The notes beneath the pieces were generated by a model, which was not told where the DNA came from, did no database searches, and saw only the letters and a program-made list of their open reading frames with translations. The position numbers and the translations under genes are program-made. DNA of 64,000 nucleotides, taken from positions 3,537,087-3,601,086 of the forward strand of contig OX442314.1 of assembly GCA_949358305.1 (NCBI GenBank). Reading direction: 5' to 3'. The stretch is from Strigamia acuminata. Its lineage: Eukaryota; Arthropoda; Chilopoda; Geophilomorpha; Linotaeniidae. Position 1 is the stretch's first letter, and each line of letters starts with the position of its first letter. This document shows, one piece after another, positions 9,862 to 20,500 of this stretch.

Positions 9862-10625
9862 ACATTGGAAAGCATTGGAAAACATTGAAAAAACATTGAA
9901 AACGTTTGAAAATATTGAAAAACATTGATAAAACATTGAAAAACATAGATAAAACATTGAAAAAACATTGAAAACGTTGGAAAATATTGAAAATCATTAA
10001 TAAGACATTGAAAACGTTAGAAAATACTAAAAAACATTGATAAAACATTGAAAAAACATTAAAAACGTTGGAAAACATTGGAAAACATTGAAAAAACATT
10101 GGATAACATTGAAAAAACATTGGAAAACATTGAAAAAACATTGAAAAAGTTGGAAAAACATTGGAAAACATTGAAAAAACATTGAAAACGTTGGAAAATA
10201 TTGAAAAAACATTGAAAACGTTGGAAAATATTGAAAATCATTAATAAAACATTGAAAAAACATTGATAACATTGGGAAACATTGAAAAAACATTAAAAAA
10301 CATTGAAAAAACATTGAAAAACATTGAAAAAACATTGAAAAACATTGAAAAAACATTGATAAAACATTGGAAAAACATTGGAAAACATTGAAAAACATTG
10401 GAAAACATTGAAAAAACATTGGAAAACATTGAAAAAACATTGGAAAACATTGAAAAAACATTGATAAAACATTAATAACGTTGGGAAATATTGAAAATCA
10501 TTAATAAAACATTGAAAAAACATTGATAACATTGGGAAACATTGAAAAAACATTGGAAAACATTGAAAAAACATTGGAAAACATTGAAAAAACATTGATA
10601 AAACATTGAAAAAACATTGAAAAGA
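9862..10625. repeat. ACATTG-type minisatellite, about 760 bp, unit 1
   Basis: Irregular 10-12-bp words (AAAACATTGAAAA and AAACATTGGAAA) form a higher-order repeat of about 21 bp. It fills most of the intron between the Walker B exon (10644-10854) and the linker exon (9337-9681). Its end lies about 18 bases from the splice donor. Confidence 0.9.
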
Positions 10626-11084
10626 TTAAATAAGCAAAATTACCGTATCTTTTCTTCAAAAACAACGGAGAACCGCAACACTCAATCTGCCCTCGTGCCA
10701 TAATAGCGATCCTATCGCCCAGCACATCGGCCTCTTCCATAAAATGCGTGCTCAAAATAATGCACCGATCCTTCCTCGCTTCCTGCAGCAACTCCCAGAT
10801 GGCTCTCCTCGCTTCCGGGTCCATCCCCGACGTCGGTTCATCCAACATAACTATCTAAAAACCCAAAAAAAAATCATTCCAAAACTAAAACACAAAAAAA
10901 AAAAAATACTTTTGGATTTCCAATCAGAGCGATTCCCAAATTCAACTTCCGCTTCATTCCGCCGAACAACTGCATGGCAAGCGTGTTCCTCTTGTCCCAC
11001 AGCTGCAGTTTGTGCATCAGGTTTGTCACTTCCGTGTTGAGTTTCTTGGCCGAATTGATCTTGAGTTGTCCGAAAAACTTGAGG

Positions 11085-11088
11085 TGTT
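11085..11088. repeat. Target site duplication (left), TGTT
   Basis: The uninterrupted exon reads GAGGTGTTCGACC (unit 2, at 39411-39423). Here GAGGTGTT is followed by the LTR, and TGTTCGACC resumes at 25274. The duplicated bases are TGTT, 4 bp, normal for Ty3/gypsy integration. Confidence 0.93.
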
Positions 11089-11551
11089 TATGACGGTTTA
11101 TAAGTGCTATTTATTAATAACACGGCCGAATTTTAAGTGTTTTTTGCGAAACCCGCATTTGTCAATGCTCCGAGTCGCCACTAGATGGCGCGATTATAAT
11201 TCAGCGGTAAATTCGAATTGCGAGTTAAGAAAACTGGTAAATAAATATAAGAATATATTTATTTATATGAAACGACACTTTATTAGGATTAATATAAATA
11301 TATATTAATAATTATTGTTCACACTAGTGATGGGAATCTCTAGTTCAGCAGAAATGGAGATTTGATAATCCATCGATCAACCGATCGATGTGATTGGTGG
11401 ATCCATTTCCGGTCCTGGGTATCCAGTTCCGGTTGTGGTGGGAATTAGCATATTGCTCCTCCGTATCCACTTCCGGCGATACGGGATTGGAGGGATTCGT
11501 GGAACCCATGTTCCAATTGGTTGATTGGATTAATCTCTAATCCAGTCAGGT

Positions 11552-11558
11552 TATATAA
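11552..11558 (+). promoter_or_regulatory. LTR TATA box
   Basis: TATATAA in a GC-richer context, about 30 bases before the candidate start region. The matching copy in the 3' LTR is at 23991-23997. Confidence 0.6.
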
Positions 11559-12731
11559 ACCCAAACAACCGGCCATCCGGCGGCTCTGTTTGATTATTTC
11601 TGTTTGGTATTATTACTTAAGAAATATGATTCGTTGTCCATTAAAAAACCTTTTGGTTCTTTGTTGATTTATTCACAAAGAACCGCGGCATGATTCTACC
11701 GAATCATGCAACCACCGGCAATTGAAGCCGACGTATTGGATTGTTATGTTGCATACATGTTTCAAGTTACGGTCTCGCCGAGGAGAACCTGCCTTCTGTG
11801 CAATTCAGTATCCTCCGGGCAGGATTAAGTGGTCATTTTCGGTATGAACGCATCTCGTAACCGCAAGTAAGCACCGGAACTGTTGAGAGTTGGTTCCTTC
11901 ACCTGTTGGTGCAAAAGCAGTCTGTTTCACAGTAACCACGAGTAGCACCAAGTGTTTGGCAAGCTGATTCTCATGGTATTTGGTGCCAAAGCAGTCGTTT
12001 TGTTATTAGTACCGCGAAGGGCTAAACTGCTGTGCGGAGCCGCGAGCTATCGACTCCTGTGTACGTGATACCGTCAATCGCTAGACGAACGACCGTGTTG
12101 CGGCGCAGGGGACGCTTGATACCGTTCTGCATGGCAAGGCGTTTTCTATCGATGGCAATTGTGTGTTGCGACGGGAAGTCTAACATTTATCCTTTACGTT
12201 TATAACAGAACAATATTAACTTGGCCACAAGTTAATTAATCAAAGTCAGGAAGACTTAAAAAACAAGAATACATTGAACTCAATGTGACAAATAAGTTGA
12301 CGACAACTTATCGATGAAATATCCAGTAGAAAAACTCACAACACTTATGAATTAAATATAATTCATAATTGGAATATTGATAAGTAAATGAATACATTTA
12401 CTTACACCAATATCCTCCCAAAGTTGTGGCGGTGCAGACAAAGTCAACCGCAATGCTCAGATCATTCGATTTATCGACGTGCGATAATATTACACAGCGA
12501 ACCAAGGAACCAGCGAAGCCGTATCGGACTCCAGGACACAGCCATCCGGCTTAGATGACATCTATAATCAGGTCGAGCGATGGGGAAACCGCTCCCATCT
12601 CCCAGACCCGTAATGATATTATTTTAGGGCCAGTTGGCCAATTCTTTGTATAGTTTAATAGTTGATTTAACTTGCCAAATGTCGGCATTAGTCCTATGTA
12701 TAATTTAGCTCATTTCATATTGTTTGCCAAC

Positions 12732-12737
12732 AATAAA
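12732..12737 (+). terminator. LTR polyadenylation signal
   Basis: AATAAA followed by T-rich and GT-containing sequence within about 40 bases. The functional copy would be the 3' LTR one at 25171-25176. Confidence 0.55.
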
Positions 12738-12834
12738 CTGTCTTGTATTTATCTCGTATTGTATTCACTGTTTATTTATTGCGATCTCTTCCCGGTACCA
12801 TTGTTAAATGGGAGTTGTGGTCGTCACCGTCACA

Positions 12835-13898
12835 CGTGGAGGTCCCACCGAGATTAGGTTGCAATTAAATTCGATTGAATTGCAACAGTGAATATTGGAG
12901 ATAAATATTTAACTAAAAGATTTAAGTTAAAAATAGACAGATTAAATTCTCAGTTTATATTTCCATGTGAAGAAGTTAAACTGATGAAATAGAAATACGT
13001 AGTAGATTTTCCTTCATTATTTTCGTTTGAAGATTTTAGGGATTTCAAAGACTACCACCTAATCTCACACGTGGAGGTCCCACCGAGATTAGGTTGCAAT
13101 TAATTCGATTGAATTGTAAAAGTGAATTTTTTTGAGATAAATAAGGCTAAAAAATTTGTAAATAAATTTTACAAATTGCAGTTTTAGAAAGTACATTCTG
13201 TTTTCTCGAAGAAAATGAATAATACAATTCTGGACGAAGGAATTGCAACCAGGAATTCTAAATCTATCACACGATGGTTGAGATAGATTTAATCGAAGTA
13301 TTTAAAAACTAAAAGCTTCGGAGAATTTGATGGATATAAAACACAGAATAGTTATATTTTGATATTTACTTTATTTTTCCGTGAAAAAGTAAAAGTAAGA
13401 CAAGTTTAAACATGTTTAACGAATCGCAAGACAAAGAAAACTTGCAAAATATGGAACTTCAAAGTAAAATCCAGTATTAAGGAGAAGATATAATAATTGG
13501 AAACAATTGACAAAGGTTGAAAGTGAATTTATTTTATTTTTATGAAATATATAATTTTGGGAATATTTACAAATAATCTCTCGAAGGAATTTTATTTTAT
13601 CGGTAAAGACTAAAAGTCGAAAAGAACGGACTTAGTAGAGAACTGATGACGAAAATGATACGTTCGTTATACAATCAGTTGATAACGAACCAGCCAATCA
13701 GGAACTAGGTGATCTAAGGATCCCCAGCCCCTTGCTATTAAAGGAGAGCCAGATCAGATTGAGATCATTCGCTTCCAGACCAGACCAGCAGACGTGTTTC
13801 AGTAACCATCCTGACTGCGCCATCCGATTCTAGTTACGATTCGAAGTTTTCCACCGCTAAAATAGTAAAAAAGACCGATTCAATTATATTTTTATAAA
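12835..13898 (+). other. Retrotransposon leader with duplicated PBS region
   Basis: A 1,064-bp untranslated leader. A block of about 80 bases starting with the LTR end CACACG and the primer-binding site is repeated 235 bases downstream (second primer-site copy at 13072-13089), followed by related AATTCGATTGAATTG sequence. CCTAATCTC and GAGATTAGG flank the second site as a potential stem. The rest is AT-rich without a long frame. Confidence 0.75.
12837..12854 (+). other. Primer-binding site, tRNA-Gln
   Basis: TGGAGGTCCCACCGAGAT is complementary to the 3' end of eukaryotic tRNA-Gln, including CCA. A 2-base spacer (CG) separates it from the LTR end CACA, as expected when integrase trims two bases. 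Confidence 0.85.
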
Positions 13899-16235
13899 AT
13901 GGATCCAAACAATCTTCCTAACGAAGAAAAAGTGGCTGAAGAAAAGGCCGTAGAAGAAATAGTTAGCTTGGATTCAAGTTATGTAAAACTTTGTGACCAA
14001 ACGGAAATGATTCCCGATGAACTCACACAGTTTTGTACGCATTACGAACTAGATAGAACTCAGTTCAAAAACATAATCGAAGCTTCTGAATTTGTGACGA
14101 AGCGGGCGTTACGTAACATACGTATTAATCCAACTCCGGAAAAACGAGCAGAACTTTCGAAGGAGAGTTCGGCGAACCATAATTCTGGAAAGGACCCAAT
14201 CCCGTCGCCAAGAGATCTGTCTGAAGAAAACCGATCACGATCTAAAACTCCACAACGTAAGTTGGGGGATCAAGCAAGAATTAAAACTCCGTCGGTTCGT
14301 AACCAAGATATTCGAGAATTATTTCGAACATCAAGCAAGGAATCGCTTGATCAGTCCAGTTTAGGAAATAGAACTCCTCACTCCCGCAACGCCAGTTACC
14401 ACAATACTCCAAGTATTTCGGAGGTAGGAGGATCCAATTTTTCAACTTTTCAACCTGAAAATGCTAAAAAGCAACCCAATCCACATATTTATACGGAGAA
14501 TGGGACGAGACATTTTGCCAAACAAACCCCTAGAGGGCGAGGCAATAAATCCGCCATTCGACGGAAATTATCTCCACTACCATCTCCAGTCTTACCTCAA
14601 ACTCGACAAGAACAATTGAGATTAGACGAAGTGGAAAAGGAACGAATTAGGCTGGAAGCAATTAATCAAAAACAGATTAACGACGAAAAGATTCGCCAAG
14701 ATAAACTTGAAGGAGAAGTTGTCAATCAAAACGAAGTTCGTAAGTCGATAGACAAAAACGATAAAATTCTAATTAATCAATTACGGGCTCAATGGCGACA
14801 GGAACACGATGAAAAGTTCCAAAAGCAACAAGATCAATACAATAAGAAGTGGGCGGAAGTGAACAGAATTGAAGACAATCAACGCAAGCGGGAGAAAACC
14901 TTACAGGAAAGCATCCGGCTAAATCTCGCGGCGTCCACTCGGGCTAGCCATGGTAGTGAACCCCGAGACCAGACAAATCCGTCACGTGCATCTACCGATG
15001 ACATTCCAAGTTCACATTCCTCGGCAGAAAGTTCTACAGGAACTAGACTTCCCTCTGACGGAACTAATATTTCATTTGACTATATTTTGAAAATGCAACA
15101 AAATATGGCCGCCCAATTCCAAAAACAATTGGATAGTCGAATAGATACATTCGTTCAAACTCAACAAACAACTGGGCCGCAACGATCTAATAATCCAGGA
15201 CCCAGTAAAGTCTTTTTCAAAGGACAAGACCTTCCAGTTTTCGATGGAAAACAGGAGGATATAGATAAATTTTTATCAGTAGCTAAAACTGTAGCTATTT
15301 CAAAGGGATTAACTCTGGACGAAATGGTTAATCAAGGTATTCCCACCTATTTGTCCGGATTAGCCCAACAATGGTATGACGAGAATAAAACCAAGTTTAC
15401 CAACTGGGAAACCTTCGTAGAATTATTTCGTGAAGAATTCGACATGATTCCAACTACTCGACTCCGAAATCTACGAAAAGTAATCCAAGGAGACGATGAA
15501 CCTTTATATGAATTTCTAGTCAGATTCACTAAAGCCCAAGGATCGTACTCCGAAAGAGGAAATGTTGCCACACTTTTCGACAACTTGAATTGGACAAGTT
15601 ACAATAGATTAATCGATCGAAATCTATACAGGAGCGATTCAGTGGATAAAATCTTTCAATTCGTACGAACGAATAGAGCACTCTTTGAACCCCAAAGAAT
15701 CCGTACAGAGAATTCCAAGGAAATTGATAAAGTGGTATCTAACAACCAGAAGTATTCTAAAGATACCAAAAATACGAGACCTTCGGCTCGATCCACTCAA
15801 ATGATGGAAATAGAGCCGGAAGAAGAAATAATGGAGGTCAATGAGTTGACAGAGAATAATGTATCAATGGATAATTTATTATGTGCCATGTCGGAAAATC
15901 AGACAGGGAAATGTTTTCATTGTAAACAACCAGGTCATTTCAAAAGAGAATGTCCTCTGCTTCCAAAGCGAAAATTTAGCAATAATTTCCCTGGAAATAA
16001 TAATTCCAATAACAATAGCGCTAATCAGCAGCCGAACGAATTTAAGCGACCACGCCAAAATTGGGTAACTGCCGAAGCTATTGATCAAAAAATGGAAGAG
16101 TTAAAAACTGATATGAATAACAGTATGCAAACAACGATAAGTAAGACAGTGTCGGATTTATTTAGTAAATTCTTAGACCCGAAGAACGCTACTACGGCAC
16201 CAATTACTGAAACCCCACCGGTTCCAAAAAACTAG
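13899..16235 (+). CDS. gag: Gag polyprotein
   Basis: 778 residues from an ATG in good context. Residues 1-240 are polar and low-complexity. Residues about 240-340 are Lys/Glu/Gln-rich with coiled-coil character. Residues about 430-600 look like a retrotransposon Gag capsid domain (LSGLAQQWYDE, then F..EF....R...L....QGDDEPL..F..RF). One CX2CX4HX4C zinc knuckle (CFHCKQPGHFKREC) lies at about residues 672-685. Gag packages element RNA into cytoplasmic particles. Its stop overlaps a -1 frameshift signal that leads into Pol. No internal stop was seen, consistent with a recently active element. Confidence 0.92.
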   Translation: MDPNNLPNEEKVAEEKAVEEIVSLDSSYVKLCDQTEMIPDELTQFCTHYELDRTQFKNIIEASEFVTKRALRNIRINPTPEKRAELSKESSANHNSGKDPIPSPRDLSEENRSRSKTPQRKLGDQARIKTPSVRNQDIRELFRTSSKESLDQSSLGNRTPHSRNASYHNTPSISEVGGSNFSTFQPENAKKQPNPHIYTENGTRHFAKQTPRGRGNKSAIRRKLSPLPSPVLPQTRQEQLRLDEVEKERIRLEAINQKQINDEKIRQDKLEGEVVNQNEVRKSIDKNDKILINQLRAQWRQEHDEKFQKQQDQYNKKWAEVNRIEDNQRKREKTLQESIRLNLAASTRASHGSEPRDQTNPSRASTDDIPSSHSSAESSTGTRLPSDGTNISFDYILKMQQNMAAQFQKQLDSRIDTFVQTQQTTGPQRSNNPGPSKVFFKGQDLPVFDGKQEDIDKFLSVAKTVAISKGLTLDEMVNQGIPTYLSGLAQQWYDENKTKFTNWETFVELFREEFDMIPTTRLRNLRKVIQGDDEPLYEFLVRFTKAQGSYSERGNVATLFDNLNWTSYNRLIDRNLYRSDSVDKIFQFVRTNRALFEPQRIRTENSKEIDKVVSNNQKYSKDTKNTRPSARSTQMMEIEPEEEIMEVNELTENNVSMDNLLCAMSENQTGKCFHCKQPGHFKRECPLLPKRKFSNNFPGNNNSNNNSANQQPNEFKRPRQNWVTAEAIDQKMEELKTDMNNSMQTTISKTVSDLFSKFLDPKNATTAPITETPPVPKN

Positions 16236-16257
16236 TGGCGGGGGTCCTCGAGCCCCC
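16226..16257 (+). promoter_or_regulatory. Programmed -1 ribosomal frameshift signal (Gag-Pol)
   Basis: The last Gag codons read CCA AAA AAC TAG, forming the canonical slippery heptamer A AAA AAC at 16226-16232. A 7-base spacer is followed by GGGGG (16240-16244), an 8-base loop and CCCCC (16253-16257). Slipping back one base reads CTA GTG GCG and enters the protease frame. Confidence 0.85.
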
Positions 16258-17524
16258 TATTAATAATTCCGAAGGAATTTTACCACCAGACTTGGAACAA
16301 GCACTTTCCGAAACTTTGGATAATTTAACTATTCAAGATAAAGAAATTAAGCGTGCTCGTCCTAACCGGAAGACACGGAAAAGGAACTGGAATTATAAGT
16401 TTAAAATCGCGTCAAATACGCCCTTTTCGGCAGAGGAGACAGCAAACCCGTTCTTGAATTTTCACGACGACCTGTTTTCTCTAGATAAGGGGGACGAATC
16501 TTTAGCTAGATTGATACAAGATACATCCAATCTTAATATTCGTGATGAATCCACCAGTTCTAGTGGAGGAGTATTCGAGAATTTACAATCAATGATTGAT
16601 AATTTGAATCCCGACTCCAAATCCTCCAGATTTGCGAGATTAAAATCTTACATTAACGAGAATCAGTTAAAACGAAAAGATGGCATCGAACGAATTAATA
16701 AATTGGGAAATCACATCGACGACCCCCGAATGAAAATTACAATAGGTGGACTCACCTATAATGCTTTGATGGACTCAGGAGCCACACAGTGTTTTATTGG
16801 GTTGCAATTACTAAGTAAAACTTGTGCATCTCCCGATTTCATACAAGATTGTCCAAAACACATGAGAGTTTGTGCAGTCGGAGTTACTCATATTCCACTA
16901 GGACAAATTACTTTGTGTGTACAATGGGCAGATGGAGCAGAATTCACACCAATAAATTTTATCATTTTGGATAATAATGTGTGTGGATTAATTATCGGAC
17001 ATAATTTTATGCGCCGAACCAAAATTAATTTAAATCCAGCACGAGCTGTATTTACTTGCGACAGCAAGTCCGACTGGACTGCACCCTACGAAACTGACGA
17101 GTTAAATTGTAATTTAGCTCGAGTACAAGTGTTGACTGACAACGCAACAGCCACACACACGCCAGATAATTGGGAAGAATTGCTGGTAAAGGATTGTGAC
17201 TGTTCAGATGAGGAAAAAAGTAAATTACGCGAAGTAATTGCTAGTGTTAAGAACGTCTTTAGAGATAAAGTCGGATGTACTAACATAATAAAGCATAAGA
17301 TCACCTTTAAAAAGGATGTAACGTGGAAAAAACAACCATTTCGAATGTATAACCCTGCTAAAATAGCCATTATGACTAAATTAGTAGAAGAATTAGAAGC
17401 GGATAAATTTGATCGAAAGAGCTACTGGACCTTACATAAGCCATCCAGTGATCGTAGCCAAACCAAATGGTACTTATCGTTTATGTATCGATTATCGGTG
17501 GTTGAATGCAATCACCGAAATTAA
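16232..17524 (+). CDS. pol: Pol part 1: aspartic protease and start of RT
   Basis: Read after the -1 frameshift, about 430 residues. The protease active site ALMDSGATQCF is at about residue 177, and the hydrophobic ILDNNVCGLIIGHNF motif follows about 80 residues later. The tail carries the linker typical of gypsy Pol (HKI.....PFRMYNPAK) leading to KLVEELEADK. From there the expected RT sequence continues one base out of frame at 17397-17412, while this frame runs on to an unrelated 40-residue tail and a stop at 17524. Protease matures Gag and Pol. Confidence 0.85.
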   Translation, partial: LVAGVLEPPINNSEGILPPDLEQALSETLDNLTIQDKEIKRARPNRKTRKRNWNYKFKIASNTPFSAEETANPFLNFHDDLFSLDKGDESLARLIQDTSNLNIRDESTSSSGGVFENLQSMIDNLNPDSKSSRFARLKSYINENQLKRKDGIERINKLGNHIDDPRMKITIGGLTYNALMDSGATQCFIGLQLLSKTCASPDFIQDCPKHMRVCAVGVTHIPLGQITLCVQWADGAEFTPINFIILDNNVCGLIIGHNFMRRTKINLNPARAVFTCDSKSDWTAPYETDELNCNLARVQVLTDNATATHTPDNWEELLVKDCDCSDEEKSKLREVIASVKNVFRDKVGCTNIIKHKITFKKDVTWKKQPFRMYNPAKIAIMTKLVEELEADKFDRKSYWTLHKPSSDRSQTKWYLSFMYRLSVVECNHRN

Positions 17525-20500
17525 CGCCATACAAATGCCAAGTATTGATTTGTTACTCCACAATACTAATCAGGCAAAATATTTCACGTCTCTTGACCTT
17601 ACCAAAGGTTATTATCAGGTCGAGATGGACGAGGAAGATAGACAGAAAACAGCCTTTTATACTCCGAAAGGCAATTACCAATTTGTCCGCATGCCTTTTG
17701 GTCTTTGCAATGCGCCGTGTACATTTCAGTTCTTAATGGAACGAGTGATGGGCGAAGCATTATACAAACACGCGTTAGTCTATTTGGACGACGTGATAAT
17801 CTTCTCCACCACTTGGGAGAAACATCTTGAACATATCAAAGATGTGTTGGAAAGACTAGATAAGGCCAACTTATCAGTAAATAAGGAAAAATCAAAATTT
17901 GGAAAAACTACACTCAAATTTTTGGGTCATTTGATAACTCCAACCGGATTAGCACCTGACCCAGACAAGATAGTATCCGTTAGGAAATATCCAACTCCTA
18001 AGAATTCCAAGGATATTCAACGATTTCATGGCTTGTCAAATTTCTTCCGGAAATTTATTCCCGAACATGCAAAAATTGCTAGGCCTCTAACTAGCATGAT
18101 GCATGATAAAGCAGTGTTCGAATGGGGAGAAGAACAAGAGAAAGCTTTTGAAACAATAAAAAATATTTTATGTGACGAAACACAGGTTTTGTTAATGCCA
18201 GATATGATGAAACCATTCGTAATCTTGACAGACGCATCGCATGATGGACTTGGTAGTGTGTTATGCCAAGATGTAGAATTCTTCGATGAAGGAAAAAGAG
18301 AAATGATCATGACTCCTAGACCCGTAGCTTATGCTAGTCGAGTCTTACGAGGGGCAGAAGTACGCTACTCAACACCCGAACTCGAGTGTTTAGCAGTAGT
18401 ATGGGCAGTCGACAAATTCCGACCGTATATCGAATATACGACTTTTACTTTGGAATCAGACGCCGAAGCATTAAAATGGCTGATGGGAACACCAGAACCA
18501 TCGGGACGATTTGGTCGTTGGGCAATTAAACTTCAATGTGGCGCCTTTAAGATTAAATATCGACGAGGTACCCAGAACCAAGTTGCCGACGCCTTCTCGA
18601 GAGCGCCTTTGGAGATCGAAGACATTCCAGAGAATGATTATTGTGAGCCAATCGAGATTACTCAATTCTGGCCGGAATGGGACGGAAATCGAGAAATTAT
18701 TCGAAGGAATAATAGAGAAGATTGCCAATTTCTCACGAATGTGCAGCTTCATTTCGATTATTCCAAATTATTATACAATACTTTGGAAAAGGGGGAGAAG
18801 ATGGATGAAGCTACAGAAGAAACACTATTTAGTGCTTTAACTGAAGTTTTAAAGGAAGTTCCACCGACTCGAGAAGAAATTATAAAAGCTCAACTAGCCG
18901 ACAAAGAGTGTAGAATAATAATCGATCATCTGAAACGAGATGAAATCGAACAAAGAAAGTTTAAGAAAACTAAAGAATGGATGAAAGCAGTCCAAGGTTA
19001 CCAATTAGATTTTCAAGAAGAAAATGGTAATGAAATGCTGATTTATTTCAAACCAACGTTTGAAGAGGAATTGAATGACTCTGGAAACGGATTTAAAGCT
19101 GTCATTCCACCGTCATTAGTACGAAGAGTACTGTTTGCCTGTCACGGACATCCATTAAGTGGACATGCAGGGATGAGTAAGACGCTCGAACGAGCAAAAC
19201 TTATATATTACTGGCCGAAGATGAATAAAGATACTCGCAATTACGTCCGAAGTTGTATTCATTGCCAGCAATACAAGCCCTGTCAACATAAAAAGCATAG
19301 AGCGAGTTACACTCCTCATAACATGTCTTACCCGTGGGAAGTAATCTGCATTGATTTAATGGGTCCCAAACCGACAGGAAGAAGCCAATACAGATTTGTA
19401 TTAGTAATTATAGATCAATGTACTAAATGGGTAGAATTATTCCCTTTAAGTAAGGCATCTAGTGAATCTATTGTGAATAGGTTAGGAGAAGTGATTCATA
19501 GATGGGGATACCCAAAGAAAATTGTTAGTGATAACGGGAGCCAATTCATATCCACGATTTATGAAGAGTTTTGTAAAAAACACAACATCAGAATGGCTCA
19601 TGTGAGTCCATATCACGCTCAGGCCAATCCTACGGAAAGGGCCAATAGAGACATCAAAATAATGCTGGCTCTTTATTCAGACATTCACTCCCATTGGCCG
19701 AGATTCTTAAACGAATTTGCATTTGCCTCGAGAACGGCTAAATCAGAAGCTACAGGCGCAACGCCATTCTTATTGAACACAGGAAGAAATGTACCTCTTC
19801 CCTTTGATCCTCGGATCATTCAACATGCAAATGCATTTGACAAGAATAACCCGGAAGAATACGTATATAATTTACTTGGAATTTTACGTCGAGCACATCA
19901 AGAGATGCATTTGCGTATTCAAGCAAATTATGAGAGACACGACAAGATTCACAGAAATAAATTTCACATTTGTGAATATACTGTCGGTGATTTGGTATGG
20001 AAAGCCACTCACATCCTTTCAAATAAAGAGAAAGGAATTACTAAAGGTTTCGCCGAGAAACGAGATGGACCGTGGGAAATTACGGAAGTTTTACCTGGAG
20101 GTGCTTATAAGTTGAGAAAATTAGTTGATGGATCAATAGAACCATCCATAAATACTGATGATCTCTCACCTTATATCCCATCTTACCCGATTGAGACTTG
20201 GACACTCGACCAAAAGAGTGGAAGAATAGAGAATCACCCAAACCCTGATTGGATGAACGAAAGTTCAACCGTAAATAATTCAAGTGAATTAAATAATCAA
20301 GAATTAGGAAATAATTCTGCTAATATGGAATTAGATCCCGAAGAAGTTACAACACCCGCTTCAAAAGAAAGCGACATCGTAGTTAATAATCCAAAACATG
20401 ATTATAACCTTAGGAAAAGGAAAAGAAGTTGTGAACTTTCACAACTGCAACCTCGTACGAAGCGAATTTCTACGACAGATCAAGAATGCACAACAGATTT

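Larger units (their letters stand above)
11089..12834 (+). repeat. 5' LTR, 1,746 bp
   Basis: It begins TATGACGGTTTATAAGTGCT and ends CCGTCACA. A TATATAA box lies at 11552-11558 and an AATAAA signal at 12732-12737. This implies a U3 of about 490 bp, a very long R of about 1.1 kb and a short U5. A perfect 8-bp dyad (CATCGATC, 4-base spacer, GATCGATG) sits in U3 at 11371-11390. Confidence 0.95.

Noticed and set aside
9689-10600. Overlapping minus-strand frames of Phe/Cys/Met-rich repeats
   Set aside because: They arise from the ACATTG minisatellite inside an intron. No splice or start context supports coding.
11091-11308. 72-codon frame at the LTR start
   Set aside because: It lies in U3 of the LTR, upstream of the TATA box, with no motif.
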